36,332 bases of DNA from Pseudomonadota bacterium (GTDB taxonomy: Bacteria > Pseudomonadota > Alphaproteobacteria > Acetobacterales > Acetobacteraceae): contig JAJZGI010000021.1 in NCBI GenBank assembly GCA_021798575.1, forward strand, positions 1-36,332, given 5' to 3'. The position numbers and the translations under genes were made by a program. The notes beneath the pieces were generated by a model. It did not search any database. It worked only from the letters and a program-made list of their open reading frames with translations, and was not told the origin of the DNA. Numbering within the stretch: position 1 is the stretch's first letter; every line of letters starts with the position of its first letter. Below, piece after piece: positions 25,390-34,350 of this stretch.

Positions 25390-26706
25390 GTGGCTGAGAA
25401 CCGCACCACACCGGCACCAAACCTGACCGAGCTGCTGGCGGCGCGCCCGGCGTTCTCGATGCACGCACAGGACGGGCTGTGCTTCGAGAATGTGCCGCTG
25501 AACGCCATCGCCGACGCGCACGGCACGCCCACCTGGGTGTACGGCGCGGCCAGTATCCGCGCGCGCCATGCCGCGCTCAGCGCCGCATTGCAGGCGCAGC
25601 GGCTAAACGTGCGGGTGCATTATGCGGTGAAGGCCAATGACCATCTGGCGGTGCTGGATATCTTCCGTGGCCTGGGCGCGGGCGCGGATGTGGTGAGCCT
25701 GGGCGAGTTCCTGCGCACGCAGCGCGTGCGAATCGCCCCGGGCGAGGTCGTCTTCTCCGGTGTGGGCAAGGCGCGGGGCGAGATCGCCGCTACCCTTCAG
25801 GCCGGCGTCGGCCAGCTGAACGTGGAGAGCCGCGAGGAGCTGGAGATGATCGCTTCGGTGGCCCGCCTGCAGGGCCGCATCGCGCGCGTGGCGTTGCGGA
25901 TGAACCCGGATGTGGACGCCGGCACCCACGCGAAGATCACGACCGGGCTGGCTGACAATAAATTCGGCATCCCGGCGGCGGATATACCGGAATTATACGC
26001 TCATGCCGCGGGGCTTGATGGCATCGAGCCCGTGGGTATCGCGCTGCACATCGGCAGCCAGATTTTGAACCCGGCACCCTATGAGCAGGCCTATGCCAAG
26101 GCCGCCGCCATGGTGCGGTACCTGCGCGCCCAAGGCCTCAGCGTCTCGGTGCTGGATCTGGGCGGCGGCCTGGGCATCGGTTATGGCGACGAGCCGGGCA
26201 TCTCGCTTCCCGCCTATGCCGCCGTGCTGCGCCGGGAGGTCGGTGGGCTCGGTGTGCGGCTCATGGTCGAGCCGGGGCGCTCCCTCGTCGGCCCCGCCGG
26301 GCTGCTGCTGGCCTCGGTGCTGCTGGAGAAACACAGCGCGGCCAAGCGCTTCATCGTACTGGACGCGGCGATGAACGACCTGCTGCGCCCCGCACTCTAC
26401 GACGCCTGGCACGGCATTCTACCGGTGAACGCCACGGCGCTGCATGGCCCCTGCGCATCGGCGGACGTGGTGGGCCCGGTGTGCGAGACGGCAGATTGCT
26501 TCGCCGCCGGGCGGCAGCTCCCGCCGATGGCCGCAGGCGAGCGCGTGGCGATCCTGGATGCCGGCGCCTACGGCGCGGTGATGAGCAGCTCCTACAACGC
26601 CCGGCCGCGCGTGGCGGCGGTGATGATCGAAAATGGGCGCGCCCATCTCATCACCCCGCGCCAGCCGGTCGCGGCGCTCTGGGCGGAGGAAGCTATACCA
26701 CGGTGA
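25390..26706 (+). CDS. lysA: Diaminopimelate decarboxylase
   Basis: The 438-aa PLP enzyme converts meso-diaminopimelate into lysine. The PLP lysine is Lys81 in VRVHYAVKAN. Other signatures are GADVVSLGEFLRTQR, FSGVGKARGEI, ALRMNPDVDAGTHAKITTGL-DNKFGI, LHIGSQI, LDLGGGLGIGY, LMVEPGRSLVGPAG, PVCETADCFA (active-site region with Cys), and DAGAYGAVMSSSYNARPR. The start codon is GTG at 25390, and no alternative fits the spacing. The 3' end overlaps the convergent L,D-transpeptidase gene by 14 bases. Confidence 0.96.
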   Translation: MAENRTTPAPNLTELLAARPAFSMHAQDGLCFENVPLNAIADAHGTPTWVYGAASIRARHAALSAALQAQRLNVRVHYAVKANDHLAVLDIFRGLGAGADVVSLGEFLRTQRVRIAPGEVVFSGVGKARGEIAATLQAGVGQLNVESREELEMIASVARLQGRIARVALRMNPDVDAGTHAKITTGLADNKFGIPAADIPELYAHAAGLDGIEPVGIALHIGSQILNPAPYEQAYAKAAAMVRYLRAQGLSVSVLDLGGGLGIGYGDEPGISLPAYAAVLRREVGGLGVRLMVEPGRSLVGPAGLLLASVLLEKHSAAKRFIVLDAAMNDLLRPALYDAWHGILPVNATALHGPCASADVVGPVCETADCFAAGRQLPPMAAGERVAILDAGAYGAVMSSSYNARPRVAAVMIENGRAHLITPRQPVAALWAEEAIPR

Positions 26707-27226
26707 TGGCGCCGAGCCCGGTGGCCAGGCAGGCGAGCAGGTCTGGTAATTCCAGTGCGAGGCACCCAGCCGTAGGCGCCATTCCGGTGGTGGCGACATG
26801 CAGAAAGATGGCGGAGCCACGGCCCATGACGATAGGCGCCAGGTTCCAGCCCAGCACCCCGATGACATCATACACCCCATCAGCGCGCCATAATTCCTCA
26901 TGCCCGGCCGGGTAGGGCAGGCGGACCGGTTGGTTGTAGGCGGCGTCGGCGAGGTCGTCGCACCAGCCATCCTGCGGGCCGATGGGGGCGAGTGGCACCG
27001 CGCAGCGCGGCGGTTTCAGCCGGTCGGCGCGGTAGAGCACCCGCAACAAGGGCAGGCGGCCAGCAGGCGTCGCGCCATCGCCCTCCTGCTTGTACCGGCT
27101 GACACCCGCGCGCCCGCAGGCGGCGCGCAGGCGCAGCCCGGCACCGGCCAGAATGCCGTTCTGGTAGGTGAACTCAACCAAGCAGATGGCCGAAGCGTCG
27201 CGCCTTGGTGGCGAGGTAGGCATCAT
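26693..27226 (-). CDS. Small L,D-transpeptidase (YkuD) family protein
   Basis: The 177-aa product contains a compact YkuD-like domain. KQEGDGATPAGRLPLLRVLY resembles the K-EGD-xTP-G pattern at the domain start, and the catalytic part is GSAIFLHVATTGMAPTAGCLAL with His143 and Cys155. Such enzymes form 3-3 cross-links or attach proteins to peptidoglycan. No signal peptide is visible, which is odd for a periplasmic enzyme and may mean the start is wrong or export is atypical. ATG 27226 lies 53 bases inside the ribA gene on the same strand; TTG 27181 is another option. Coupling to ribA is likely. Confidence 0.8.
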   Translation of the reverse strand: MMPTSPPRRDASAICLVEFTYQNGILAGAGLRLRAACGRAGVSRYKQEGDGATPAGRLPLLRVLYRADRLKPPRCAVPLAPIGPQDGWCDDLADAAYNQPVRLPYPAGHEELWRADGVYDVIGVLGWNLAPIVMGRGSAIFLHVATTGMAPTAGCLALELPDLLACLATGLGAITVV

Positions 27227-28292
27227 TCACGCCGTTGGGCGCGAACTCATGCGCCACGCGCGCGGTAATCTCGATCCCGCAGGCCTGAAGTGCGGCGACC
27301 TTTTCGGGGTTATTGGTCAACAGGCGGATTTTTTTGAGCCCCAGCGCGTTCAGCATGGCGGCGGCGATGTGGAAGTTGCGCTCATCGGCCTGCCAGCCGA
27401 GCGCCTGGTTGGCATCCACCGTGTCCAGCCCGGAATCCTGCAAACTATAGGCGCGCAGCTTGTTGATCAGCCCGATGCCGCGGCCCTCCTGCGCCAGATA
27501 GAGCACCGCGCCCGAGCCCTCGGCGGCGATGCGCGCGATGGCGCCGCGCAGTTGCGGCCCGCAGTCGCACCGCAGGGAGCCTAGCAGGTCGCCGGTGAAA
27601 CACTCGGAATGCACCCGCACCAGCGGCGTCGCCTGCGTGGCCGGGTCGCCGATGAGAATCGCCAGATGCTCGATCCCCTGGTCGAGCGCGCGAAAGGCGA
27701 TGAGCCGGGCATCCGGCGCGCCATCCAGCGGCACCGCCACCTCGGCCACTTTGGTGAGCGAGGCGGCGAGCTCCAGCGGGTAGGCCAGAATATCCGCCGC
27801 CGGCACGCACAGCAGGTCCGCCCCGGCTTTCAGGCTGGCCCAGCCGGGTTTTACCGGCGCCGCGATGACGGCTGGCAGCAGCCGCGCCAGCTTGGCCAAT
27901 GCCAGCGCGGCCTCGGCCTGGCCGGGCGCTGTCGTGCGCTCGAACTGCGGGAGGATCTGCTCCAGCGTGGGGTCGGCGGCAATTTTGAGGGACTGTGTAT
28001 CGATGAGCGGGCGGACAAGTTTCAACGCCACTGGCCCCGCAGCCGTTATATCATGCCGGAGCACCGCCGCCGCGCGAGAGGCCGCGAGCAGCAGCACCGC
28101 CTGGCCGCCTGAGAGCAGGTCGATCAGCCGCAGGCCCTCGGCGCCGATGGTCTCCGCCGGCGCGATGATGAGCGGTTGGCGCGCCGCCAACACAACCGGC
28201 ACCCCTCGGCGGGCCTCGGCGATGGCGCGGTGGACGATGCGGGTGCGCGGCGTGCCCAGTCCGGCTTCGCCACCTGGTAATGCGGGCTTCAT
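27174..28292 (-). CDS. ribA: GTP cyclohydrolase II with alphaproteobacterial N-terminal domain
   Basis: The 372-aa enzyme starts riboflavin synthesis from GTP. The C-terminal ~175 residues hold the catalytic domain: VRVHSECFTGDLLGSLRCDC with zinc ligands Cys231, Cys242 and Cys244, YLAQEGRGIGLINKLRAYSL, and RLLTNNPEKVAALQACGIE. The N-terminal ~195 residues form the extra domain found in many alphaproteobacterial RibA proteins; its role is not evident here. ATG 28292 is chosen because GGGA lies just upstream and homology begins nearby. A longer open frame to 28361 has no support. It is divergent from the response-regulator gene. Confidence 0.93.
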   Translation of the reverse strand: MKPALPGGEAGLGTPRTRIVHRAIAEARRGVPVVLAARQPLIIAPAETIGAEGLRLIDLLSGGQAVLLLAASRAAAVLRHDITAAGPVALKLVRPLIDTQSLKIAADPTLEQILPQFERTTAPGQAEAALALAKLARLLPAVIAAPVKPGWASLKAGADLLCVPAADILAYPLELAASLTKVAEVAVPLDGAPDARLIAFRALDQGIEHLAILIGDPATQATPLVRVHSECFTGDLLGSLRCDCGPQLRGAIARIAAEGSGAVLYLAQEGRGIGLINKLRAYSLQDSGLDTVDANQALGWQADERNFHIAAAMLNALGLKKIRLLTNNPEKVAALQACGIEITARVAHEFAPNGVNDAYLATKARRFGHLLG

Positions 28293-28345
28293 GTATCCCA
28301 GATAAGATGCAGGATCGTCCTGCGCCAGTGGGAAGGCGCAAAAGG

Positions 28346-28374
28346 CTGACAGTTCTGGCAAACACCCCTATATC
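28346..28374 (+). promoter_or_regulatory. Putative sigma-70-type promoter of the response regulator gene
   Basis: CTGACA (28346-28351) matches the -35 consensus at five of six positions. After exactly 17 bases, TATATC (28369-28374) matches the -10 consensus at four of six. The ATG of the response regulator follows 22 bases after the -10 and has a strong GGGAGAAAG ribosome-binding site, so the leader would be short. No other function for this divergent 104-base gap is evident. Confidence 0.5.
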
Positions 28375-28396
28375 TCAACCCAAACGGGAGAAAGAC

Positions 28397-29131
28397 ATGG
28401 CCAACCGGCACTCGGTACTCGTAGTGGATGACGACGACGCCCTGCGCACCGCGCTGCTGGAGCAGCTTCAGGGTGGGGAGTTCGCGGCAGTGGAGGCGGC
28501 CACGCTGGCCGAGGCGCGCAGCCACATCGCCGCCGCGCAGACACGGTTCGAGGTCATGCTGCTCGATGTGAGCCTGCCCGATGGTGATGGCCGGGATTTT
28601 TGCAGGAAACTGCGCCAGGACGGCATCAAGACGCCGATCATCATGCTCACGGCCTCGGCAGAGGAGACCGACGTGGTGCGCGGGCTGGATTCCGGGGCGA
28701 ATGACTATATCGCCAAACCCTTCCGGCTGAATGAGCTGCTGGCCCGGATGCGCGCCCAGCTGCGCAATTTCGAGCAGTCAGCCGATGCGGCGATCGCGAT
28801 CGGGCCCTACGTGTTCCACCCGGCGGACAGGCTCCTGCTGGAGCACGGGCGCACCCGGCGTATCCGCCTGACCGACAAGGAGACCGCCATTTTGAAGTTT
28901 CTGTGTCGCGCGGGGGATTCGCCGGTCACCCGGCAGATTCTGCTCAATGAGGTCTGGGGGTACAACGCCGCGGTGACGACGCACACGCTGGAGACCCATA
29001 TCTATCGCCTGCGCCAGAAGATCGAACAAAACCCAGCCACCTCGCGGCTGCTGGTCACCGAGGGCGGCGGCTACCGGCTGAATGTGGGCGGTCGGCCGAG
29101 CTTTCACCCACTGTACGAAACCCAAGGATAG
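28397..29131 (+). CDS. OmpR/PhoB-family response regulator, orphan
   Basis: The 244-aa two-domain regulator has a receiver domain ([19 protein letters not shown], phospho-acceptor Asp57 in [20 protein letters not shown], and [17 protein letters not shown]) and a winged-helix DNA-binding domain ([42 protein letters not shown], and GGGYRL at the end). No histidine kinase gene is adjacent. The ATG has a strong ribosome-binding site. The next gene, glutaryl-CoA dehydrogenase, begins 4 bases after the stop and takes its ribosome-binding site from the end of this gene, so the two are probably co-transcribed. Confidence 0.93.
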   Translation: MANRHSVLVVDDDDALRTALLEQLQGGEFAAVEAATLAEARSHIAAAQTRFEVMLLDVSLPDGDGRDFCRKLRQDGIKTPIIMLTASAEETDVVRGLDSGANDYIAKPFRLNELLARMRAQLRNFEQSADAAIAIGPYVFHPADRLLLEHGRTRRIRLTDKETAILKFLCRAGDSPVTRQILLNEVWGYNAAVTTHTLETHIYRLRQKIEQNPATSRLLVTEGGGYRLNVGGRPSFHPLYETQG

Positions 29132-29135
29132 ACCG

Positions 29136-30335
29136 ATGCGTAGTATCGCCAGCCGAGCCACCGCGTTCAACTGGGCGGACCCGTTCCGGCTGGACGATCA
29201 GTTGACCGAGGACGAGCGGATGATCCGTGACACCGCGGCGCGGTTCGCGGCGCAGAATCTCGCACCCAAAATCATCGCCGCCTACCGCGAAGAGCATACC
29301 GACCCATCCCTGTTCCGCGCCATGGGGGACGCCGGGTTGCTCGGCGTGACGATCCCGGAGGCGTATGGCGGCGCCGGTGCATCGTATGTCGCCTACGGGC
29401 TGGTGGCCCGCGAGGTGGAAAAAATCGACAGCGGCTATCGTTCGATGATGAGCGTGCAGTCCTCGCTCGTAATGTACCCCATCCACGCCTACGGCGATGA
29501 AGCACAGCGCTGCAAATATCTGCCCGGCCTGGCGAGTGGCGAATTGATCGGCTGCTTCGGTCTCACCGAGCCGGATGCGGGCTCGGACCCGGCTGGCATG
29601 AGAACCCACGCCGTGAAGACAGCCGATGGCTACCGCCTGAACGGTGCCAAAACCTGGATTTCCAACGCGCCCATCGCCGATGTGTTCGTTGTCTGGGCGA
29701 AATCCGAGGCGCATGGCGGGAAAATTCGCGGATTCATCCTCGAGAAGGGTACGACCGGGCTGAGCGCACCCAAAATCGGCGGCAAGCTCTCGCTGCGCGC
29801 CTCCATCACCGGCGAGATCGTGATGGAGAACGTGGCCGTGGCGGAATCGGCGCTGCTGCCGAATGTCTCGGGTCTGGCTGGCCCGTTCGGCTGCCTCAAC
29901 CGCGCGCGCTACGGTATATCCTGGGGCAGCATGGGCGCCGCCGAGGACTGCTGGCACCGCGCCCGGCAATACACGCTGGAGCGCAAACAGTTTAACCGGC
30001 CGCTGGCGGCCACGCAGCTCGTGCAAAAAAAACTCGCCGACATGCAGGCGGAGATCGCGCTCGGGCTACAGGCCAGCCTGCGCGTGGGCAGGCTGTTCGA
30101 CGCCGGGCAGATGCAGCCGGAGATGATATCGCTGGTCAAGCGTAATAATTGTGGCAAGGCGCTCGATATCGCCCGCGTCGCGCGGGACATGCACGGCGGC
30201 AACGGCATCCAGGAGGAGTATCATGTCATGCGGCACCTGCAGAACCTGGAAACCGTGAACACCTACGAGGGCACGCACGATGTCCACGCGCTGATCATGG
30301 GACGGGCGATCACCGGGATTTCGGCATTCGGTTAG
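29136..30335 (+). CDS. gcdH: Glutaryl-CoA dehydrogenase (acyl-CoA dehydrogenase family)
   Basis: The 399-aa FAD enzyme oxidises and decarboxylates glutaryl-CoA to crotonyl-CoA in lysine/tryptophan or glutarate breakdown. GcdH-type marks are [95 protein letters not shown], and [20 protein letters not shown], which carries the expected catalytic Glu378. The last segment is characteristic of glutaryl-CoA rather than medium-chain dehydrogenases. ATG 29136 has AAGGA 7-11 bases upstream; an in-frame ATG at 29082 lies in the preceding gene. Electrons would pass to ETF, whose genes are not here. Confidence 0.92.
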   Translation: MRSIASRATAFNWADPFRLDDQLTEDERMIRDTAARFAAQNLAPKIIAAYREEHTDPSLFRAMGDAGLLGVTIPEAYGGAGASYVAYGLVAREVEKIDSGYRSMMSVQSSLVMYPIHAYGDEAQRCKYLPGLASGELIGCFGLTEPDAGSDPAGMRTHAVKTADGYRLNGAKTWISNAPIADVFVVWAKSEAHGGKIRGFILEKGTTGLSAPKIGGKLSLRASITGEIVMENVAVAESALLPNVSGLAGPFGCLNRARYGISWGSMGAAEDCWHRARQYTLERKQFNRPLAATQLVQKKLADMQAEIALGLQASLRVGRLFDAGQMQPEMISLVKRNNCGKALDIARVARDMHGGNGIQEEYHVMRHLQNLETVNTYEGTHDVHALIMGRAITGISAFG

Positions 30336-30420
30336 GTATTTCCGCTGCCGGTTCTCCCGCGTCATTTCCATATATTCGCTTTGGGAGCAGAATAGCCAGA
30401 AAACGATAGGAGGAATGCAG

Positions 30421-31212
30421 ATGAACGCCACCGCCATACAAGAGACCGATCTGGCCGACGGCGCGCCAGCGCCCGCTCCGGTGCAGATTCACCACGTGAC
30501 GCTGCATGATATCCGCGATGCCCTGGCCGCAGGCTTCGAGGATCTACGCAACTACCGCATGGACGGGCTGCTGATGGCGGCGATCTTCCCCGTGGCGGGT
30601 CTGGCTTTTGCCGCGGTCTTCGTGCTCCAGGGGTTTTTGCAAGTGCTCTTCCCGCTGCTGGCCGGTTTTGCCCTGGTCGGTCCGCTCGCGACATTGTGGT
30701 TCGCTGCCCATAGCCGGCAGCGCGAGCGCGGGGACGAATCGGTCATCAGCGCGTTCACCCCGGAGCGGCTGGTGGCGATCCAGCGTCTGAGCGGGATCAC
30801 CATTCTCGTCTATCTCGCGTGGAATGTCTCCGCGATCCTGATCTATGCGTTCACGCTGGGCAGCTCGAACGAAAACGCGAGGGCGTTCTTCTTCACTCGT
30901 GTCTTCACCACCCAGGCCGGGTGGGAGATGCTGGTGATCGGCTGCGCGGTTGGGGCGGTGTTCGCGGTTGTCACGCTCAGCATCAACTGCATCTCATTCG
31001 CCCTGGTGCTGGACCGGCAGATGTCCGCCAGCCAGGCGATCTCGTTTTCGGTCAAAGCGATGCTGCGCAACCCATTCTTCGTGCTGGCCTGGGGCGCCGT
31101 GGTCGCGGTCGGGCTCGTGCTTGGCGCGCTGCCCTGCCTGCTCGGCTTCGTGGTCGTGCTGCCCGTGCTGGGCCATGCCTCCTGGCATATGTACCGCCGC
31201 ATGGTAGGCTGA
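30421..31212 (+). CDS. DUF2189-family integral membrane protein
   Basis: The 263-aa protein has about six hydrophobic spans and no soluble domain. Family-like features are HDIRDALAAGFEDLRNYRMDG at the N-terminus, the paired polar/hydrophobic stretches in the middle, and the end AISFSVKAMLRNPFFVLAWG, then LLGFVVVLPVLGHASWHMYR, which is the most conserved DUF2189 segment. The function of DUF2189 is not established. I chose ATG 30421 because AGGAGG lies 7 bases upstream; the ATG at 30415 is too close to it. It is convergent with cyoD, with 6 bases between stops. Confidence 0.88.
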   Translation: MNATAIQETDLADGAPAPAPVQIHHVTLHDIRDALAAGFEDLRNYRMDGLLMAAIFPVAGLAFAAVFVLQGFLQVLFPLLAGFALVGPLATLWFAAHSRQRERGDESVISAFTPERLVAIQRLSGITILVYLAWNVSAILIYAFTLGSSNENARAFFFTRVFTTQAGWEMLVIGCAVGAVFAVVTLSINCISFALVLDRQMSASQAISFSVKAMLRNPFFVLAWGAVVAVGLVLGALPCLLGFVVVLPVLGHASWHMYRRMVG

Positions 31213-31218
31213 ATTTCC

Positions 31219-31611
31219 CTATTGCAGCGTGCCGGGCTGGAGGCTCATGCCGGGCATCTCGGGTGACATGACCAGATGGTCCAGCGAATGGAACATCCAC
31301 ACCGTCAGCCCGATCGAGAGGATGAACAACGGCACCGTCAGCATGAGCGAGACCGTCTTCCAGATATTGCTGTGCGAGACGTCGAGTCCTAAAAACAGCA
31401 GGGACTGCGCGACGAGCAGAAAAATCGCGAACGCCGCGATGACCGGTATCAGCGAATGCGGGGTCACCAGGTGCCGCTCGGTCATGAACAGCCCGACGCC
31501 CAGTAGCCCCACGGTGAGCACATAGGCCGATATATAGGCCGCCGCGCTGGCCTGCTGAACCTCCGGGTGCGCCAACGGGTCGGTTGCTGCATGGTGATGC
31601 GCATCGGTCAT
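31219..31611 (-). CDS. cyoD: Cytochrome bo3-type ubiquinol oxidase subunit IV
   Basis: The 130-aa protein has a His-rich N-terminus (TDAHHHAATDP) and three membrane spans (ISAYVLTVGLLGVGLF, LIPVIAAFAIFLLVAQSLLF, and VSLMLTVPLFILSIGLTVWM), as in CyoD. The middle span continues into FLGLDVSHSNIW, a family feature. Subunit IV helps assemble the oxidase and has no cofactors. Its ATG overlaps the cyoC stop (ATGA) and AAGGGA lies upstream. It is the last gene of the cyo operon. Confidence 0.92.
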   Translation of the reverse strand: MTDAHHHAATDPLAHPEVQQASAAAYISAYVLTVGLLGVGLFMTERHLVTPHSLIPVIAAFAIFLLVAQSLLFLGLDVSHSNIWKTVSLMLTVPLFILSIGLTVWMFHSLDHLVMSPEMPGMSLQPGTLQ

Positions 31612-32240
31612 GGCACGATCCCTTTCAGATACACAAAGACATACACACACACCCAGACCGAGGCCTGAAACTGCCAGAACAGGCGCAGGCTGAGCAGGCG
31701 CGTCACCACCTCCGTGGTGAAGCCAAAGCGCATGATCTGCACCAGCATCACCAGCATCCACAACAGGCCGAAGGCCATGTGCAACCCATGCGAAGCGATG
31801 AGGACAAAAAACACCGAGAGAAAGCCGCTGCGCTCGGGCGTCGCTCCCATGGCGAACAATGTCACGAAGTCGTTCAACTCCAGCCCCAGGAACACCAGGC
31901 CAAGCGCCATCGCTGCCAGGATGCCGAGCGCCACGCCCGCCCGGCTGCCGGCTTTCAGCGCCACGGTGGCGAGGCTGTAGGCCAGCACGCTGGTGAGCAC
32001 CGCCAGCGTCTGCCAGAAGGCGGCCACCGGATGCACGACCTGCATCGCAGTCGGTCCGCCGGCGGCGTTCATCGGCTGGTCGAGCACGCCGTAGGCCGCG
32101 AACAGCCCGGCGAAGATCAGCGCATCGCTCAGCATGTAGAGCCAGAAGCCGAGCGTCTTGGTGGAGACCGGGTCGTGCGGCTTGGGCTGGTACTCCCATA
32201 GCTGCACCGCGCCGCCCGCCGTTGATTTTGGTGCGCTCAT
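31608..32240 (-). CDS. cyoC: Cytochrome bo3-type ubiquinol oxidase subunit III
   Basis: The 210-aa, five-span protein belongs to the cytochrome oxidase subunit III family. Marks are STKTLGFWLYMLSDALIFAG, LGLVFLGLELNDFVTLF, RSGFLSVFFVLIASHGLHM, and the final WQFQASVWVCVYVFVYL. The GFW-YM-SD opening is typical of the quinol-oxidase branch. A good ribosome-binding site (AGGAAAGG) is present, and the start shares one base with the cyoB stop. It stabilises the core subunits. Confidence 0.94.
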   Translation of the reverse strand: MSAPKSTAGGAVQLWEYQPKPHDPVSTKTLGFWLYMLSDALIFAGLFAAYGVLDQPMNAAGGPTAMQVVHPVAAFWQTLAVLTSVLAYSLATVALKAGSRAGVALGILAAMALGLVFLGLELNDFVTLFAMGATPERSGFLSVFFVLIASHGLHMAFGLLWMLVMLVQIMRFGFTTEVVTRLLSLRLFWQFQASVWVCVYVFVYLKGIVP

Positions 32241-34309
32241 CAGACCAACCTTTCCTCAGCGGCGGGGTGGGGCGGATGGCTGTCAGCCATGATGCCGGGC
32301 GCCCTGTGCTGCGCCTCCATCTCGCGCATCTCCTCGGGCGAGATGGTGTAGCCGGGGTCGGGCATGAACGAGCCGAGGATTATCAGCGCGATGATGGCGA
32401 GCAGCGAGAACCCAGCCATCCACCAGATGCGCCAGACCATGCCGAAGCCAAACCCAAAGGAGAGCACGCCGATGATAACCGGGATCATCGAACTGTTGGG
32501 CATATGTACGGGCTCGTAATGGTCGGGCGGGGTATCCGCATGACCATTGGCGCGCCGCCAGGCCAGCTCATCTAGTGCATTCACATGCGGGGTGACGGCA
32601 AAATTATAAAAAGGCACGGGTGAATGGGTTAAAAATTCCAGCGTCCGCGCCGTTCCCCAGGGGTCCGCGCCGCACTGGTTCCGCCCGCGATCCCGTATGC
32701 TGACATACAGCATTCTGAAAAAATACCCGACCGAGATGCAGTAGAATACGATGCCGATTTCTTCGACGATGAGCAGCGGCAGCCATTGCGGGTCGTAGAG
32801 ATAGTCCAGGCGGCGCGTCTCTCCCATGAAGCCGAGCGCGAACATGGCGGTGAAGACCGTGACCGTGCCCAGGACGAAGAAGATGAAAAAGCGTTTGCTG
32901 CTATGCTCATCCAGCCGGAACCCGAAGACCTTGGGGAACCAGTAGATGATGGCCGCAAAGATCGCAAAGGCGATGAGCAGCACCATGCAATGGAAATGCG
33001 CGATGACGAAAACCGAATTATGCACGGTGTAATTGATCGCGGGGTTGGCCAGCATGATCCCCGTGAGCCCGCCGATGAGCAGCATGAGGATCGCGGATAC
33101 CGACCAGAGCATGGGCGTGGTGTAGGTGATCCGGCCGCGGTACATGGTCAGAATCCAGTTGAAGACCTTCACGCCGGTGGGGATGCCAACCAGCATGGTG
33201 GCGACACTGAAGAACGTGTTCACCCACGGCCCGGCGCCCATGGTGAAGAAATGGTGCAGCCACACCGCCCAGGCAACACCCGCGATGGCAAAGGTCGCCG
33301 CCACCATCGTCGTATAGCCAAACAGTGGTTTTTCCGAGAAGGTCGGGATGATCTCAGAGATAATGCCGAATGCGGGCAGCACCAGGAAATAGACCTCAGG
33401 ATGACCCCAGATCCAGAACAGATCAGTATAGAGCATCAAATTCCCACCCTGCCCGCCTGTGAAGAAATGCGTGCCGAGGTAACGGTCTGCGCCCAGCAGG
33501 GCCAGCGCCACACCCAAAATGGGGAAGGCCGTGAGCCCGATGATGTTGGTGGAAAGCGTGGTCCAGGTAAAAATCGGCAGCCGGTCCCAGCGCATTCCGG
33601 GTGCGCGCATGGCGATGATGGTGGTGATGATGTTGATGGCATTGAGCGTGGTGCCGATGCTGGAAATCTGCAAGGCCCACATCCAGTAGTCCACACCGAC
33701 GGAAGGGCTGTAGGGCAGCTCGGTGAGCGGGATGAGCCCGACCCATCCGGCGGTCGAAAAATCCCCGATGAACAACGAGGCCATGATCAGCATGGCGCCC
33801 GAGACCGAGAGCCACAGGCTGATCGCGTTCATGCGCGGGAACGCCATGTCGCGCGCACCGATCTGCAACGGCACGATGATATTGCCGAGCCCGGTGAGGA
33901 TAGGCCCGACCGCGAAGATGATCATCAGCGTCCCGTGCGAGCTGTATATCTGGTCGAAATGCGCGGGCGGCAGATACCCATGCTGGGCTGAGAGAAAACC
34001 CGGCGAATGCGGCCCGTCCGCGGTGACCTGCTGGGTGCGGATCATCATGCCGTCGATAAAGCCGCGGAACATCATGACGAGGCCGAGGATGATATACATC
34101 ACACCGATTTTTTTATGATCGACCGAGCACAGCCATTCGCGAAAAATATAGCCGAGCTTGCGATAATACAGCACCGGCACCGCCAGCGCGATACCGGCCA
34201 CCACCGTGAAGAGGAACGCAAAAATGATCACCGGGTTGGTGTAGGGAATGTCGCCCAGGGTCAGCCTGCCGAACCATGGAGACCAGGGACCTTGTAGATG
34301 AACCAGCAC
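32240..34309 (-). CDS. cyoB: Cytochrome bo3-type ubiquinol oxidase subunit I
   Basis: The 689-aa core subunit of a proton-pumping haem-copper oxidase reduces O2 to water with ubiquinol. The quinol-site residues of E. coli CyoB are all in place (Arg82, Asp86, His117 and Gln120 here) in RGFIDGMMIRTQQV and AHFDQIYSSHG, and His125 is the expected low-spin haem ligand. The binuclear-centre elements WGHPEVYFLVLP (His-Tyr pair), WLHHFF (copper histidines) and VIAHFHCMVL (haem histidines) are also present. The start is GTG 34309 with AAAGG upstream. Length is slightly above the E. coli protein. It follows cyoA by 41 bases. Confidence 0.96.
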   Translation of the reverse strand: MLVHLQGPWSPWFGRLTLGDIPYTNPVIIFAFLFTVVAGIALAVPVLYYRKLGYIFREWLCSVDHKKIGVMYIILGLVMMFRGFIDGMMIRTQQVTADGPHSPGFLSAQHGYLPPAHFDQIYSSHGTLMIIFAVGPILTGLGNIIVPLQIGARDMAFPRMNAISLWLSVSGAMLIMASLFIGDFSTAGWVGLIPLTELPYSPSVGVDYWMWALQISSIGTTLNAINIITTIIAMRAPGMRWDRLPIFTWTTLSTNIIGLTAFPILGVALALLGADRYLGTHFFTGGQGGNLMLYTDLFWIWGHPEVYFLVLPAFGIISEIIPTFSEKPLFGYTTMVAATFAIAGVAWAVWLHHFFTMGAGPWVNTFFSVATMLVGIPTGVKVFNWILTMYRGRITYTTPMLWSVSAILMLLIGGLTGIMLANPAINYTVHNSVFVIAHFHCMVLLIAFAIFAAIIYWFPKVFGFRLDEHSSKRFFIFFVLGTVTVFTAMFALGFMGETRRLDYLYDPQWLPLLIVEEIGIVFYCISVGYFFRMLYVSIRDRGRNQCGADPWGTARTLEFLTHSPVPFYNFAVTPHVNALDELAWRRANGHADTPPDHYEPVHMPNSSMIPVIIGVLSFGFGFGMVWRIWWMAGFSLLAIIALIILGSFMPDPGYTISPEEMREMEAQHRAPGIMADSHPPHPAAEERLV

Positions 34310-34350
34310 GGTGCGACCTTTCAGTGTATAACCTTAAAACCGGCTTTCGT

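Noticed and set aside
31612-32199. Long N-terminal extension of CyoD
   Set aside because: It is an out-of-frame reading of cyoC on the same strand; CyoD homology begins at ATG 31611.
32786-33991. 401-codon open frame on the plus strand
   Set aside because: It lies fully opposite cyoB and encodes a very Glu/Asp/Arg/His-rich sequence typical of the antisense frame of a GC-rich membrane protein gene.
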